Translations under genes and position numbers: made by a program
Part shown: piece after piece, positions 24,313 to 36,601 of the stretch
Layout: each line of letters opens with the position of its first letter
How positions within the stretch are numbered: position 1 is the stretch's first letter
Origin: Vitrella brassicaformis
Lineage: Eukaryota; Sar; Vitrellaceae
DNA length: 64,000 nt
NCBI GenBank assembly: GCA_001179505.1
Contig: CDMY01000320.1
Coordinates: 1 to 64,000, forward strand
Direction: 5' to 3'
The notes under the pieces: model-generated
Database searches by the model: none
Seen by the model: only the letters and a program-made list of their open reading frames with translations
What the model was told of the DNA's origin: nothing

Positions 24313-25256
24313 GACGATTTTTTCCTCGACTCTTTCTTTATGCGTGTGTTTCGTGTTCGTGTCAAGTATTTAATCGGCCAGGCTGCTGGTCTCGTGCGTG
24401 TGTACCAATTGGGGTCGGCTGCTGCTTTGTCGTGTCAGCCCTTTCTCCTTTCTACCCGTCAGTACATCTGTCTGCCCATGTGTTGATATACTGACATGTG
24501 CTGCGTGCCTCCTGACACGTCCATTGCGTGCATTTTACTGTGTGAAATCATGTGTACGCACTCGTCTGTTCAGCCAAAGCGGCATCGACCGACGTCCGAC
24601 GTCTCACTCACATGAATCGCATTGACGTCCACCCATTCACAGCTCCACAGCGCACATCGACACGGCCCCATATTCTCTCCTCTCGCAACGATTGTGCTGT
24701 GGCCCACTCACACACACAGAGATACAACACATACCGACACACAGAGAGATATAGCCAAGGGAAGGACACAGACATGCAGACAGACCGACAGAGAAAGAGA
24801 AGCCCTCCAGATGTCACCCAAACACGCGGATGACCGAGTAGGCACATGTTCATGCAGTTGTGTATGGACAGATCAACAAATGAGGGAGAGAGAGATCTAG
24901 ACAGACAGACATGGACACGAAAGTAGTGGAGTGCACACGAGAGTTGCACGTGTGTGCTGCCGGCTAGGATACATTACACACGACTGGGCGTGATGCGGCC
25001 GCCTGAGGGGCGGGCACAAGCGCCTCCGTCCGTCAAGTCAGTGAGGGATACTGTACACCACACCGGCCGGCAAACGCATCCTAGCGTCGACCAAAAAGCA
25101 TGAAGAGCAAGGTTTCTCCCTCTTCCTCTCTGCGTATGGCCGTTGCACGCCTCGACGTGTCATGACCCTCGCCGGTTGGACATGGGCGTCGAATCAAATC
25201 CATTCACTGAGAGGGAGGGAGGGAACAAAGACATACACGCATACACATGTGAGCCA
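24313..25256. other. Spacer between convergent genes, no supported gene
   Basis: About 940 bases with AGAGA, ACACA and CAGACA simple repeats around 24,690-24,920. It presumably holds the 3' untranslated ends of both neighbours. Confidence 0.5.
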
Positions 25257-26890
25257 TCACTCCATCCGCTCCATGGGGCGTCCTGCCTGCCTACTTGCGT
25301 AATATTCCTCTCCCCCGCTTTTGGCGCCGTCGCTGCTCCTCCCGGACGCACCCGACAGTGTGATGACGCCCTCCTCCTTCGCTAGGGGGTAGGGGTCCTC
25401 CTCGTCGGGCACCACATAGGGGTCCGCCGACGGCCTGACACACACGTCGAAGGGGAGCGACACACATAAGGTCTGGAACGGTGTGTGTCCATGATGGGTA
25501 GCGCTGACCTCATTTGAGGCGAGTCGAGAACGGATGCCACCCGGAGTTTGGCGTAGAGATCCTGATGGGTTGGTGGGTGGCACGAGATGCTCACGTGGTG
25601 TGTCAATGGTGTGTGTGTTGTTGTGTACCGATCGTATTCTTTCAGGCGTCCTGGCGATGTGTCTGTGTCTTCTGACGAAGAGCGGCTCTATCTGTGCGCC
25701 GGCGATGGAGATGACGGGCACCCTCTCGGTGTCCGGAGGAGACACTGTCAGCTCCTGAGACCTGATCGACGTCCACACATCCAGTCGACATTGATACGCA
25801 CATTCGCCCACATGTGTGCGTCCGTAAGTATACGGACAGCAGTCACCTTGTGCTGTGTTGGGTGTGTGTGGTTTGCGTACTTAGAGAGCTGGCCGCCCCA
25901 CCGGTAGCCCACCAGGCCGACAATGATCACCAACTGTCCATGTGAGGCGGTATAAACACATGATATATCGATTCACCAGCCCTGTTGCGACTCTTTGTGT
26001 CCCCTCCCTCCCTCACCAGGCCGAGGAAGTCCGTCGCTCTCGGCTGCATCGCATCAGCACCCTGCACACACACACACACACACAGAGGAATGCTCCCATG
26101 TGCACATCAGGGCGGCCACGTGTGTGTTCACAGCTGACAGACCATGACGAAGGACGAGTAGAAGGCCATGGATGTGAGGGGCAGCCTCAGCGTAGCGATG
26201 AGGAAGGATATCGCAGCCGACCCGTGCTTGATGACCAGAATCGTGAACACATTGTAGAACACATTCGCCAGCAGATACGACGCTGTCGGGATCTGCACAG
26301 ATAACACACACTGCTCCTGGTCGGAATGTCTCTCTAATCCCTGTGTAGCTCACCCATGCAGTTGCGCAGGCGTCACAAGGTGGCTGGTGCAGCCCTCCGC
26401 ACTGTTCGGTGATCGTGTTGATGCCCACGAGGCACTTGGCGCCATTGGCAAAGGCGGCGGGGATCTGCACCCACTCGATGCGCTGCTCGCCCAGCATCGG
26501 GAGCGTGTTGATAGGCACCAGGAGGAAGCCGATCAGCAGCTGGAATGCAGCCACCCAGTACTGCAGCAGATTCACGTCCAAATCCACATCGCGGAAGGCC
26601 ACCTCTTTATACACAGACGAGAGGGCCGTCGGCTGTACCATCAAACACACACACGCGTGTTTCATGTCTATGTATGGGTGTTGGAGGGGGTGCGTACCAC
26701 CGACGCGAGAAAGAAAAGCAGGTTGAAGAAGAATTGGTCCTTGGGCGCTCCGGGATCTGGCGCCGCCATGAAGGACGGCAGCTTGGAGATCAACACGCCA
26801 GCGATGATCACCGTACTGCCCATGTACTGCATCCAGTGATACCTACACACACACGCACACACACACACACACACCCCGATATGAGTATAC

Positions 26891-26925
<35 letters not shown>

Positions 26926-27619
26926 CCTGACCTGATAGACAGCGCCAGCACGGTCGCGAGCAGGGTCACAGGTATGGTGGCCTGCTGCAGGATGACCTGA
27001 GTGGTGCCGCTGGTGTTGACCCCGCCCAGCACCATGCATATCCCCGCCAGGCTGTCGAACGCCCCCATGACGGCGAACCTTCTCCTCGGAAAGCTCTTCA
27101 TTTCTGGTGTGATGCCGCCTCTCATGTCGGTGTAGATGACCAGGGAGAGGAATATGGGGACGTAGATGACAGTCGTCAGCTGAGTGAGGAACCACCCGTA
27201 GTTGGGCATGCCGTTGGTCATCTTCTTGAAGAACACGCTGTTGCACACGCTCGATAACAGGAGGCCCAGCGAGTAGGCGGCCAGCAGGAGGGAGTCCTTC
27301 CTCAGAAAGGAGGAGCCCGTACGAAGCCCGAATCTGACAACAAGCAAACAAACACGCAAGCAAAACACACGTGACGCTCCTCCGTGTGTTTCTCAGTTTT
27401 TTCCTCTTCCCTTCCCTCCCGTCCTCTCTCTGTTAGTGCTTACATCCTTCTGGCTGATCTCCACCAGCGAGATTGGGACTGCGCCTGCGGCGAGGTGTCG
27501 TCGTGGTCATCGCTCTGGTGACCTTCTGTGGCTGGGGTTGATGACGATGTCGGCTCCAGAAGGGCCTCTTTGAGCTCGGGAGCCGACACGCCTTGACCAA
27601 GCCTCCTTTGGGACGGCAT
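25257..27619 (-). CDS. CRT-like: CRT-like (chloroquine-resistance-transporter-like) drug/metabolite transporter
   Basis: Ten exons: 27619-27444, 27333-26932, 26842-26698, 26632-26354, 26292-26143, 26061-26017, 25933-25881, 25761-25629, 25561-25509, 25434-25257; 537 residues. I chose the ATG at 27619 because it alone opens the frame that splices into exon 2. The product has about ten hydrophobic helices in two halves, typical of the drug/metabolite transporter superfamily. Recognisable CRT-family stretches: NYGWFLTQLTTVIYVPIF, NTSGTTQVILQQATIPVT, SSVYKEVAFRDVDLDVN, YWVAAFQLLIGFLLVPI. A Cys-rich loop follows (CDACATAW), as in CRT-family lumenal loops. The charged N- and C-termini are probably cytosolic. 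In Plasmodium CRT sits in the digestive vacuole membrane; plant and algal relatives are in plastid envelopes. Location and substrate here are unknown. It is divergent from the gene at 27936. Confidence 0.85.
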
Positions 27620-27935
27620 TGCGAATTCCGGTCACTCTCTCGGCCACACCCAGATCTCCCCAGCACCCGGCACGCCCAGGAGAAGCAGCAAAGTTCACCT
27701 TTGGTGTGTCCTTTCAGCTAAGCGCAATTCGGAGCTCTAAGCTCGCGAGTATTGCGCGCTTATTCCCGACCGATGTCGCACCGTCGTGAGAGAGGAGAGG
27801 GCGGACGTGGATGCCTCTGTGGATAGAAGGACTCCCACACAACTGAATTTTTGCCACACGCCCTTGTCGCCGCCTCGTTTCGACCTGAGAATCTGAGAGT
27901 CGGCCTGAGGATGGCTCTGTGAGGGTGTTGTGGCC

Positions 27936-29000
27936 ATGCCGGCTGACCTGTCGAGTGCTGTGGAGGCAGTGGAGGGCTGCGAGCCGTCCTCGCGGCCTCG
28001 AGGCTGTTCCTTTTCGTCTGCTGTTAATGGGACACAGGCCACAGTCCGGTACGAGTATGTCTTCGTATACGGGACGGTGAGCCATCGCACACACGACACG
28101 ACACACACGACGGAAGACACCTCACTCATTTGTCTCTCTGCGTGTGTGTGTGTGTGTGTTTGTGTGGTCCCTCCCTCAGTTGAAGCGAGGGTTTCGTAAC
28201 CACTACAACATGGAGCGAGATGGGATAGAGTACGTGGCTGAGTGTGCGACGGCCCACCAGCTGCCGCTCTACCTCGACCACACCAACAGATACAGACCTT
28301 GCCTGGCCAACGTCAAGGGAATGGGACACCAGGCAAGTCACACACGCACACTCTCTCACTTGGCACACACTCTGCATCCATCTCTCCCTCCCTGTGTGTG
28401 TCGACATCAGGTGTGTGGTGAGCTCTATCGAGTGCATCGTCGGCTGATCCCCGAGCTGGATGACTTCGAGCGGGTGCCGACGCATTACCACCGTGAGTGT
28501 CTGCCGGTGACCACCGAGGAGGGCGAGCACTTGCACGCGCACGTCTACTTCAACAACACCGACAGAGCCAGGGAGGAGGAGCTCAGACGGGGGCACTTTG
28601 AGCTCATTCCCGACTACACATACTACCACCACAAGAAATACATACCACGAGCAGGTACGTGGGTCCGCACCCTTTGTCGATCAACCAACTCACACAGAGA
28701 GACAGAGAGAGACATCCACCGTCCCTTGCTCTTTCAGGCAACACGCGTGCGCTTGAGCTTGGCCCGCCCGATGCTGAGCACTTGGTGGCCTCTGCGCCCG
28801 ACAGCCCCGCCCCCTCCCGCTCCCCCTCCCCGGCACCACGCATCATCAGGCCGCTCGACGAGGACGTCAGGCACCGCTCCTTCGCACTCCGGAAGGCGAC
28901 TGTGGCAGCTGTGGCGTATCGACGGCCGCGCGTGTTGTCGGAGGAGCTGGAAAGCGCGAGGAGGACGCTGGCCAACTCTCAGCTCGAGATGGCCGCATGA
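27936..29000 (+). CDS. Gamma-glutamylcyclotransferase-fold (AIG2-like) protein
   Basis: Four exons (27936-28076, 28180-28332, 28411-28654, 28738-29000) give 266 residues. The family start motif is FVYGTLKRGFRNHY, split by intron 1. CLANVKGMGHQ and CGELYRVHRRLIPELDDFE follow, with the catalytic-type acidic residue in the ELDDFERVPTHYHRE stretch. AIG2/GGCT enzymes turn gamma-glutamyl compounds into 5-oxoproline, but several subfamilies have other activities, so the substrate is open. Intron 2 uses a GC donor (GCAAGT at 28333). The last exon is a Pro/Ser/Arg-rich tail with an ELESARRTLANSQLEM helix that the catalytic domain does not need. Confidence 0.78.
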
Positions 29001-31336
29001 CTGATGACACACAATAGGGAGGGGGTGGGCGGGATGTGGGGGTCTGTTGCCTGGTGAGTTTTGCGTTTCTTTTTCAGTTCACTCGTGCGTGGGGGGTTGT
29101 GTCTGTCTGTGCGTGCTGTGTGTGTGGTGTGTGGGTGGGTGTTGTTTCGCCACTGGTGGGGCCCTTTTTTGGCGCATTAAGTGGCGGGACGCACTCATCT
29201 CACCCCTGTCTCTCCTTGCCTGCCGCTGAGCGGCTTCCTGCTGCTTGTACTTGTTGCGACTCTCTTCTGTATCTTGTCCCGCTTCACTTGCTTTCAGTGA
29301 AACGGGACCTGATGCAGGGAAGAGACCCAATCACGAGCAGGCGAAGTCGCTGGCAGCAGCTTCTCACAGAGACCTTGTGCCTGTCTGCCTTGCTGATGGC
29401 GTGCGTGTTTGCCTCGACTGTTTGACTGACTGACTGACTAAATCTCTTGCTGACTGAATCTCTTGCTGACTGGATGTTTCCGATGTTTCTCTTCTCTGCG
29501 GCCGCTACCCACATGGTATTGTGGTGGCTCGGAAGGATGGATGGTGAGTGTGGGTGGGTGGTGAGAGGGGAGAGAGAGCCGAGGATTGGTGGACAGACAA
29601 CGTTTTTGCCGGCGAATGAGTGAGTCCATTCGATCATTGCATTGCAACGCAGACACCAAGGGCGAGTAATCGGGTAACGTATGGGCATCGAGTACGTACG
29701 TACGTGTACGAGTGTAATGCTTACTGCTGCTACTGCGCCACGGGATCGATTGTTTTGAAGACAGACCAGACGACATCAGTCGGTGGTGGGCCTTCGTTGC
29801 CTCCCTGCTTGTCTCTTCTCTCTCTCTTTGTTGTTGTGTGTGCCTGTGGGTGTGAATTCGTGATGATGAAACCTGAAACCTACTGGTTGATCAATCCAGA
29901 GTATCCTTGTGATGCAGATCTGATTGAACTATTCCGGAGAAGGCCCCAGTCGAGGTCGAGGGCATCACGAGGGCGCACCCGTCCGATGTGATGCCCTCTT
30001 GCTCGACTGTGGCCTTCTCAGCAATGTGGTCGATCAGATCTGCATCGTACAGTTGTCTTGCCTCTTGCCTGCCTGCCTGGTACAGTATGTGCGTACATCG
30101 ACCCTCATACTCATGATATATTGGATGTGTGTGCTTATGCTGTGTGTACAGTCCGTCTGTCGATCAGTCAGCCCACTGTCACCATATCCATCCGTCGCAT
30201 ACACACACGCACACACACCACACACACCATTCATTCATTCATCCGTCCACAGTGTGCATCCATCTCAGAAATGGGAGGTCAGTTGGGTGTCCGTTTTGCG
30301 GTGGTGATGTGTATTTCTGCCTCTGTTGCGTCGTCCGCTGGCTGAGCTCAGTCGCTTGGCTCCGTATGACGGGACCGCGGCAGACCAACACATCACACAC
30401 ATGCACACGGCGGTTGTATGACACTCACAAGAGGCCAGTCGAGTCGTGATATCTTTTTGCTTGCTAGGTGCCTTCTTCGCTTATGGCATTGATACACGAG
30501 TGAGCCGTGTTGGTTCGGGCCGGGCCCCTCTCATACAGAGGACCTCCCGCCCGTATCCGTGTCCATGCGGGCAGAGCAGCGATGGAAAGAAACGGACTGA
30601 GTGCGGTACATGGTATACGACCATTGCGTAAAGGTGATGTTTCAACACTCGGTGTGGATGGATGCGTGTCGATGGGATTGGGCTCACTTCTCGATGGCGG
30701 ATTGGCGTTCTGTCTGCATTGGATTGTGTGAACGGCTGGCTGTGTCGCGGCGGTGTGTTGTCTGTCATAGGGTGCCTTCATCCGGCTGTCACGGTCGCTG
30801 GTTCGGCCGTGGTAGGCAGGTGAGGGCACGCATGCCGGACAGACAGGCGCGCGATAGGCTGGCCACATGCATGGATCGACCTTTGTCTGTATTGGTGTTG
30901 CGACATCGATGGTACACTTACACACATATCGGCGGCGCGAGTGAAGATGGGATAAAATCGCTCCCATATGGGACACCCATATAAGACCGGCAAAGATCTT
31001 CAATTGTTCATTTCGGCTCAGCAGTTCGCGGCTTGGTTTCGCTTTCTCGACAACGGAGACGGAGACAAAAATCGAAAAAGAAGATTGGAAAAAAGAGAAA
31101 AAAGCTGCCCTCGCCTCTCCTTGGTTTCTTCGCCTCCTTGGCCGAGCGCCTCTCGCGCCGCCGCTTGCCAGCTGGTCGCCTTGCCAGCGGGACCGTCCCC
31201 AACACAACCAATGCACTTCTCATACCGCCCGCTCGGCACGAGCCACACGTAAGCAGTCCTGACAGCCAACAATGTCATGCCTTTTCCTGTATTCTTCATA
31301 TGTGTGTGTGTTGCTTTCGTGGTGTGATTGTGGCAG
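29001..31336. other. Long spacer with a large hairpin, no firm gene
   Basis: About 2.3 kb. It contains TG/CA repeats, GACT repeats near 29,423-29,465 and an imperfect inverted repeat at 29911-30046. A 42-codon open frame starts at 29862 (MMKPETYWLINPEYP) and overlaps the hairpin. A possible first exon, MHFSYRPLGTSH at 31211 ending in a GTAAGC donor, may belong to the downstream gene, but I could not join it in frame. Confidence 0.45.
29911..30046. repeat. Long imperfect inverted repeat (about 58-base arms)
   Basis: Arm 29911-29968 and the reverse complement of 29988-30046 share GATGCAGATCTGAT, GAGAAGGCC, AGTCGAG and AGGGCATCAC in order, separated by a 19-base loop. About four-fifths of bases match by eye. 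An RNA copy would fold into a long hairpin. The minus-strand arm is open as DADLIDHIAEKATVEQEG, so it could also be an inverted copy of a coding piece. Confidence 0.7.
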
Positions 31337-33754
31337 AGGAGGCCGAAGAGACACAAGAAGCGGACCAGAGGTCACTCCTGCCCCTTCCCACACCGCATTC
31401 TTCCCCTCACAGGTGCGTGCGTACATACGTACGTCAGGAAGAAGGTGACAGTGACCGACCGACCTTTGTGTGACCGATGTTTTTGTCCTGCTCGTTCGTG
31501 TCTGTCAGGTGCGTGTCGCCCCCCCGGTGGAGCCTGCGGCCACTCTCAGCACCACCATCCACCCCCGCCACGAAGGTCAGACAGGCACGGGACACACATA
31601 GGCACGCGCCTGGCTCACCGACATCCATCCATCCATCCATCCATCCATCCGTGTCTGTCTGTCTGTCTATCTGTGTTTGTGTATGCGTGTGTGCAGGGTT
31701 ATCTGCACAAGAGGCGCAGGCAGCTGACGGAGAGGGCCCGCCACGAGCGTGAGAAGCGGGACAAGGAGGCGCAAGAGGCCCTCAGGAAGATCATTGAAGA
31801 GGAGATTAGAAATGTATGCGGCATACACATGAATGAATGACGCACGCCACCGACCCTCCCTGCCTTATGCATCCGTCTCTTTGTGTGTGTTGTGGTTCGG
31901 CTCTTCCCCTACCGGGCCCCTCTCCCAGCAGAGCTCACCTGCCCAACCGCCGCCCGCTGCGGCCGCTGCTGCTGCTGCTGCTGCGGCCTCTCCTGTGGGC
32001 CAAGAGCCATCGGTGCAGCCCCAGCCGCTCTTCACCACGAGTCCTGCCCCCACTCCCACTCGTCCCACTGGGAGCATCGGAGGGGCTCGTACACTCAGGT
32101 GGGCTAGTGGGGGGCAAGGCGGCCAAGCCCAAATTTCCACCCGACCAGAAGGGCTCCATGCTTCGCCGGGCGAGGGAGGAGCAAGCTGCTGCCGCGAAGG
32201 CGGCCTCTGCGGCTGGTGCAGGCGGCGACAAGGGAGACGGTAAGCAGGGGAGTGTCGGCGAGGGCGAGGCGCCCAAGGTCAGCCGCGCTGACGAGCAGAC
32301 CGGGGTGGGCAAGTGCGAGGCCGAGGGTGAGGGCTTGGAGGCCGCCAAAGACGCCAAGAAGAAGGGGCGGAACAACAAGACCAAGACGGACACCACTGGT
32401 GCTGACGGCGGTGGCGGTGGTGGTGGTGCGAGTGCGGCGGGTGTGGCGGCCTCGAGCACTTCACCGACCACTCCATCGATCCCGCCCAAGCAGGACGCCT
32501 CCCAGCCAAGAGGAGGTTGAGGCCCTCAGGAAGATCATCCAAGAGGAGATTAGAAAGGTACGCGACATACGAAAGAATGCAGACGCCACCGACCCTGTCC
32601 TATGCATCCGTCTCTTTGTGTGTGTTGTGGTGTGGTGGCTTTTCAAACAGGCTGACAAGAGTCGGCAGAGGCCCCCGCTGCTGAGCACGTCGCACACCGA
32701 CCCGCACCTGGCCTCCCCCACACCCCACGCACCGACGACGACCGCCCCGCTCCACCCACACCCACCTTCGGCTCTTCCCCTACCGGGCCCCTCTCCCAGC
32801 AGAGCTCACCTGCCCAACCGCCGCCCGCTGCGGCCGCTGCTGCTGCTGCGGCCTCTTGTGTGGGCCAACAGCCATCGGTGCAGCCCCAGCCGCTCTTCAC
32901 CACGAGTCCTCCCATCCACTCGTCCCACTGGAAGCATCGGAGGGGCTCGTACACTCAGGTGGGCCAGTGGGGGGTCACGGATCGCATTCAGTGTGACCGC
33001 TACCTCAACTCCCATCACCAACACCTCGTCCGCAACATCAGGATGGTGCGCACCAGATACAAAACGACACGCACCATACCACAGACACGTGCATATGCAT
33101 GTGTATGTGTGTGCACCTACCCATCTGTCAGCGGACCTATACCCAATTTCTGGAGCACCACGTCTCGGTCACGGTCACCCGCATGGCGTCGACCTTCGGG
33201 GTGTCTGCTGATTTCATTGAAGGGTAAATACTCACACTCAGCATACAACGCTACGCAAGACACAAACACACAAACAATCACACACAAACACACAAACAAT
33301 TCTATTGATGTGTGTGTTGGTGTCTTTGTGTGTCAGTGACCTGGATGGCCTCATTCGCTCGGGCGACATAAGTGCCGCCATCAACAAGGAAGAGGGCGCC
33401 GTCAACTTCAAGTTCACTGACCCAGCCGGCAGCCAGGTAATGGCAGCAGAGAGGGATGGGGGACGCCAGGATCTATTCGACTGCGTGTCTGGTGTGGTGC
33501 ATGGTGCAGCAGCACACCACACCACACCAGACACCCTGGGGAACGACCAGCTGGAATATGAGCACCTAGAGGTGGAGACGCCCAAAGAGAGAGCTTCGAA
33601 TGAACTCGTGCGACATCGACCGACAGTCGGCAGCTGCATGTCGTCAGCACACGGGCTGGTCAATCTCGGCAATACCTGCTACATGCAAGCCAACTCTCAT
33701 GCTGCCGTCGGATGGGCGCACACACATATATGCATTTTTCTACCTGTAGGGTAG
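31337..33754 (+). CDS. Internally duplicated gene: charged helix, Ala/Pro-rich segments, PCI winged helix, USP Cys-box; model incomplete
   Basis: Well-supported 3' exons are 32803-33045, 33132-33223 and 33337 onward. They encode DRYLNSHHQHLVRNIRM, RTYTQFLEHHVSV, RMASTFGVSADFIEG and DLDGLIRSGDISAAINKEEG. This is the winged-helix end of a PCI domain of the RPN7/CSN1/eIF3c type (proteasome lid, signalosome or initiation-factor subunits). The same frame stays open from 33337 to 33754 and reaches HGLVNLGNTCYMQAN, the Cys-box of ubiquitin-specific proteases. Upstream exons hold a charged helix (ALRKIIEEEIRN) and Ala/Pro runs, and this pair of exons is duplicated. The 5' end and the segment 32100-32500 could not be joined in one frame, so a chimera or pseudogene is possible. 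Possible later exons: 33751-33820 and 33961-34030. Confidence 0.42.
31762..32965 (+). repeat. Intragenic tandem duplication (copies about 31762-32101 and 32509-32965)
   Basis: Both copies carry GAGGCCCTCAGGAAGATCAT, the donor at the end of that exon, CTATGCATCCGTCTCTTTGT-like intron sequence, TCTTCCCCTACCGGGCCCCT, a GCT run, and the segment ending GGGGCTCGTACACTCAGGTG. Order is the same, with insertions in copy 2. Copy 1 has TAG soon after the last shared block, whereas copy 2 stays open into the PCI exons. Copy 2 is therefore the likely functional one. Confidence 0.78.
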
Positions 33755-34244
33755 CCGACAGGCCCGAATATGTAGAGCTGACCGACCTGCCAAACGAAGC
33801 CATCGCCGAGGCCAGCCAGGTGGGCATGGCCGATTTGGACACGCACACATGCGTATTTCTGTATGGGTTGTCAGCGACAGATGGTGGCGGCATGAGAAGA
33901 GCAGGGGCGGCTTGGTGGTGTTGGCTCAATCCATCGCTGCTTACATTTTATATTTCGCAGTCGGTGTCTTTGCAGTCTTTCGCCATGCAGTATTTCCTGA
34001 CTAACGAATGGTGTGGTTACCAATGCAATGCACGTATGTATCATTGAACCGCCCGCGCACTCTTTTACCAAATCGATCTGTGTGTCTCACGTCACGGCAG
34101 AGGATAGCCCTCGCGATTAGAGTACAGCGCCTCTCACAGACAAATCCATCCATCCGGCAAATCCATCATCCATCGACACCGACACCATGCTGCAGCACCT
34201 CTATCTCTGTCTTTGCCGTCTCCTCCCTCCGCTCCATCTATCGG

Positions 34245-36412
34245 TCATTTGGTGACCTTGTAGGCCTTGATGGTCGCCAGCAGCTTCTTGGCATGCGGGT
34301 CATCCTGACACACACATCAAGATCCGCATCAGCACACCATTGGCGTCAGCCCATCAAAGACGGGCTACCTGGAAGTGCCGCCTGACGGGCTCGAGCATCT
34401 CGTTGATGTAACGGGACAGATTTGGCTTGACGTCACCGGGGTGCAGACGGCCACTCTGACACACACCGTACACACACACACATGATCGACGTGCAAGTGC
34501 TTGTGTCTGCTCGTGTCACCAGGTAGTCTTCGGAGCACTGAGCGAAAGACGTATAGGTGATGGGCCCGCCGTCCTGGTCGCGGCGGTCGACGCGAAACTC
34601 GCCGTACATGGGGAAGACCATGTGCTCAATGTACGACATGCACGGGTTGCCCTCCAACACCTACACACACATACCCACACATATACACATCCATCCATCC
34701 ATCCATCCACACACGCATATGCCGACTGTCCATCGTACCTGGGGTGGGCAGAAGGCCTTTTTGATCTTTCTGTTGACGTCGGCCGACAGGTCCTCCATGA
34801 AGATGGCCGAGTCGGGATCAGACTTGGACATCTTCTCCTGGCCCTCCAGCAACCCTACACGCACACACGGCAACGCACCAGGGGTCCGATCCGACAGACC
34901 GCATGAGGCGGCTAAGTGAGTGGTTGACGGACCTGGCAGCATGCCGTGTGAGAGTATGATGGGTTTGTGTTTCATCTTGAGCTCGTCGCAGTACTCCCTT
35001 GCCAGCATGTTGACCTTTCGCTGGTCGAGGCCCAGCTGACATATGTCCGCCTTCAGCTCAAAGATGTCCGAACACTGACACACACACACAGACGGACAGA
35101 CAGACGGGGAATAGCAGGCGGGATGGACCGCATGCCTGTGCCCGCGCGTGTGAGAGAGTACCTGCATGCATGGGTACATGATTTGTGCGGACGGCTGGTC
35201 GTCGCCCTCACCGCGGCCCATGATCTGACCGCAGCGCTTGATCCTGCACACACACAGATACACACAGACAGTCCACTTCCGACATGTCATGTGGCGTGTG
35301 CGGCGGTTTGTGAAGGTGACCGTGTGATGTTGAATTTCCTGGCGATGTCCATTACGCGCATCCAGTACTGATTGGAGTTCTTGTTGATCTCATCTGACGC
35401 CCACAGAAACCTGCAAGCCGCCAGGGGGCACAATCACACACACGGCTCGCTCCCTCTTTGCTGTTTGGCTGACCTGACGTTGGTCATGTCCATGCCGGCG
35501 GCCTTCCACACCTCAATAAAGTACTCGCCCGTCTTGCGAATCTGACCATCACACACACACACACAGACACATATACACAGGTATGCCATCGATCTCGCAC
35601 TCATTGTTGGTTGACCTTGTTGATGTCACCGCCGAGTTTGTTGTTGAGCATAGCGAACCAGTCGGCCACCCAGAATACAAACACACAGCCGCACTTGGTG
35701 AGTTTGTTGACATTGATGGCCTTGAGGATCCCCTGCGCTATGTGCATCCGACCCGACGGCTCAAACCCGTCATAGCAAATCGGGTGGGCCTTCTTCTCTA
35801 ACAATGCCCGCAACTCCTGAACACAGCACAAGGTTGATCTTCTTCCCTTGGCCACACAGTGCTGTGTGTAAGCCATGCAACCTTGTGCTGTGCTGTGTGG
35901 TGGCTTACGTCTTCCTGAATGCATTCGGCGCCGACGGACCGGCAGAGTGCAAAGCGCTCGTCGAGTGAGAGGGTCGAGGGCACTGGGGCAGGCCACCGCA
36001 CATCCGAACCTATCACCGCCCTGGTCGAACATCCCTCGGACACACCGTCGGCACACGCCGCCTGCAAACAGACAGACAGACAGAAATGGACGCAGTAGTT
36101 CGCCTGTGTGTTGTGTGCGGATCGTACCCCGTTGACAGCTACTGGTGCAGATGGTGGTGACTCGGTGGCTGCCGTCTTTGGCATCTCTTTGGACGCCCTC
36201 TTGGCGCTATCTGGCGCAGCTGCAGACGGCTCGGTCGCCTGACACCCACAGCCATCACACAGCTGACACCAAAGTGACGATGTCCTCCTCTCTCTCACCT
36301 TGGCAGCCATGAGATCTCGCCGCATCTTCTCGACAGCAACCGCGGCGCCCGTGTCGTTGGGCTGATCTGCGCCCTCCCATCCGCCGAGGCCGCCGTGCAG
36401 AGGAGATGTCAT
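34245..36412 (-). CDS. Tyrosyl-tRNA synthetase, eukaryotic/archaeal type
   Basis: Charges tRNA-Tyr with tyrosine using ATP. Twelve exons: 36412-36299, 36238-36128, 36061-35909, 35816-35616, 35541-35474, 35410-35321, 35243-35162, 35074-34933, 34854-34739, 34660-34520, 34455-34369, 34304-34245; 454 residues. Class I signatures are present: PSGRMHIAQG (the HIGH equivalent) and QEKMSKSDPDSAIFMED (KMSKS loop). Family stretches such as ICYDGFEPSG, FVFWVADWFAMLNNK and GRLHPGDVKPNL follow in order. The first 75 or so residues, Ala/Pro/Lys-rich, precede the core (LSLDERFALCRSVGAE) and might include a targeting or disordered extension. No C-terminal EMAP-II-like domain follows. The start is shared back-to-back with the DUF2256 gene 190 bases away. 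Confidence 0.9.
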
Positions 36413-36601
36413 CGCTGACTGATGGACAGATGCGACTCGTCGAAGACTGCAGACAGGCTGGGCCACAGATGCCAACTGAGCTCCTGTCAATGCACAGCGA
36501 TGCAGCCGCAGGCGCATACACAGCGGACAAATTGCGAGCTTAGATCGCAGCGCAAGCTCAGATGAGAAGAGGACTCCTGGAAGAGGACTGGCGCTGGCGC
36601 G
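36413..36601. promoter_or_regulatory. Short divergent spacer (probable bidirectional promoter)
   Basis: 189 bases separate the start codons of the tyrosyl-tRNA synthetase (-) and the DUF2256-type gene (+). No core element is recognisable. The call is from geometry. Confidence 0.4.
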
